Assembly (NCBI RefSeq): GCF_029318685.1
Contig: NZ_CP119677.1
Location: forward strand, 1,590,001-1,654,000
Length of the DNA stretch: 64,000 nucleotides
Direction: 5' to 3'
DNA from: Ruminiclostridium papyrosolvens DSM 2782
GTDB lineage: Bacteria; Bacillota; Clostridia; Acetivibrionales; DSM-1351
A program made the position numbers and the translations under genes. Below the pieces are notes generated by a model. It saw only the letters and a list, made by a program, of their open reading frames with translations. It did not search any database and was not told where the DNA came from. How positions within the stretch are numbered: position 1 is the stretch's first letter; each line of letters opens with the position of its first letter. Below, piece by piece: positions 63,734-64,000 of the stretch.

Positions 63734-64000
63734 ATGAGTACTTGTAAATTTGAAATGACAGAAAGAGTCAGAAATTTGCTTAACAGCTTGTACGAACAGG
63801 GCAAAAAAGACAGGAGCAGTGAATGGTTTAAGAAGGAGGAGTTTGAAAATATAGCGGTTGCTTATCCTGATGAATCGGTTATCATCAGAAAAGCCTATGC
63901 AATCAATGAAATGCTCACAAAACTAACTGACAAAAAGATTTCAGAAAGGACACTTACATATAAAATAAATGAGGGTGAGCTTATAGTTGGTGTATTGCCC
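63734..64000 (+). CDS. Glycyl radical enzyme, N-terminal part (runs off the end)
   Basis: ATG after AAGGAGAAG. Eighty-nine codons are present before the window ends. ERVRNLLNSLYEQGKKDRSS, then WFKKEEFENIAVAYPDESVI and KINEGELIVGVLP, match the N-terminal region of pyruvate-formate-lyase-type glycyl radical enzymes. The preceding activase confirms the class. The substrate-defining active-site loops (Cys and Glu/His) and the C-terminal Gly loop lie outside the window, so the reaction cannot be named. Confidence 0.85.
   Translation, partial: MSTCKFEMTERVRNLLNSLYEQGKKDRSSEWFKKEEFENIAVAYPDESVIIRKAYAINEMLTKLTDKKISERTLTYKINEGELIVGVLP

Overview
The window is AT-rich Firmicutes DNA, most probably from a mesophilic anaerobic cellulolytic clostridium of the Ruminiclostridium / Clostridium cluster III type. 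The grounds are an rRNA operon with clostridial layout, AGGAGG ribosome binding sites with frequent GTG/TTG starts, a dockerin-bearing (cellulosomal) rhamnogalacturonan lyase, an SLH-anchored family 5 cellulase, a large serine recombinase and glycyl radical chemistry. This assignment is inferred from gene content; no species was identified.

Layout. 1-4.2 kb: 3' end of 16S, tRNA-Ala, 23S with a long extra stem, 5S, tRNA-Asn, terminator. 4.2-16.5 kb: small secreted and membrane proteins, a DUF6271-like putative glycosyltransferase, a VOC protein, the PL11 lyase, a MYG1-family protein and a P-loop kinase. 16.6-21.6 kb (minus strand): an unusual four-gene set of RibB, a TIM-barrel/LuxS fusion, a sedoheptulose-7-phosphate-cyclase-like enzyme and an MFS transporter, probably a small cyclitol or sugar-derived metabolite pathway. 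22-31.5 kb: housekeeping and accessory genes (phosphatidyltransferase, AraC regulator, truncated Mn catalase, acetyltransferase, FMN reductase, MGMT-like protein, methyltransferase, ferredoxin-type aldo/keto reductase, TetR regulator divergent from oleate hydratase). 31.5-38 kb: a secreted protein, an orphan large serine recombinase and the cellulase. 38.3-46.2 kb: an SdpR/SdpI-like locus with an ABC exporter, a LytTR/DUF3021/CPBP-protease locus, two acetyltransferases (one broken), and a pair of genes that share near-identical promoter flanks.

46.25-64 kb is the most striking region: a long plus-strand biosynthetic cluster. Four radical SAM/SPASM proteins, a SPASM-only protein, a stand-alone carrier protein, an M16 peptidase, two proteins of the BtrH/C39-like type, two ABC exporters, a 40-residue Cys-rich precursor peptide (59283-59405), an adenylation-carrier didomain with a glycine-like specificity code, a glycyl-radical activase and the start of a glycyl radical enzyme lie in one direction, mostly with overlapping starts and stops. 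My reading is a hybrid RiPP/NRPS-like system. The precursor core ENCSVCCYVGGGGC is modified by radical SAM enzymes, possibly acylated with a carrier-bound amino acid, cut by the M16 peptidase and exported. The chemistry is inferred, and the cluster continues past the window end.
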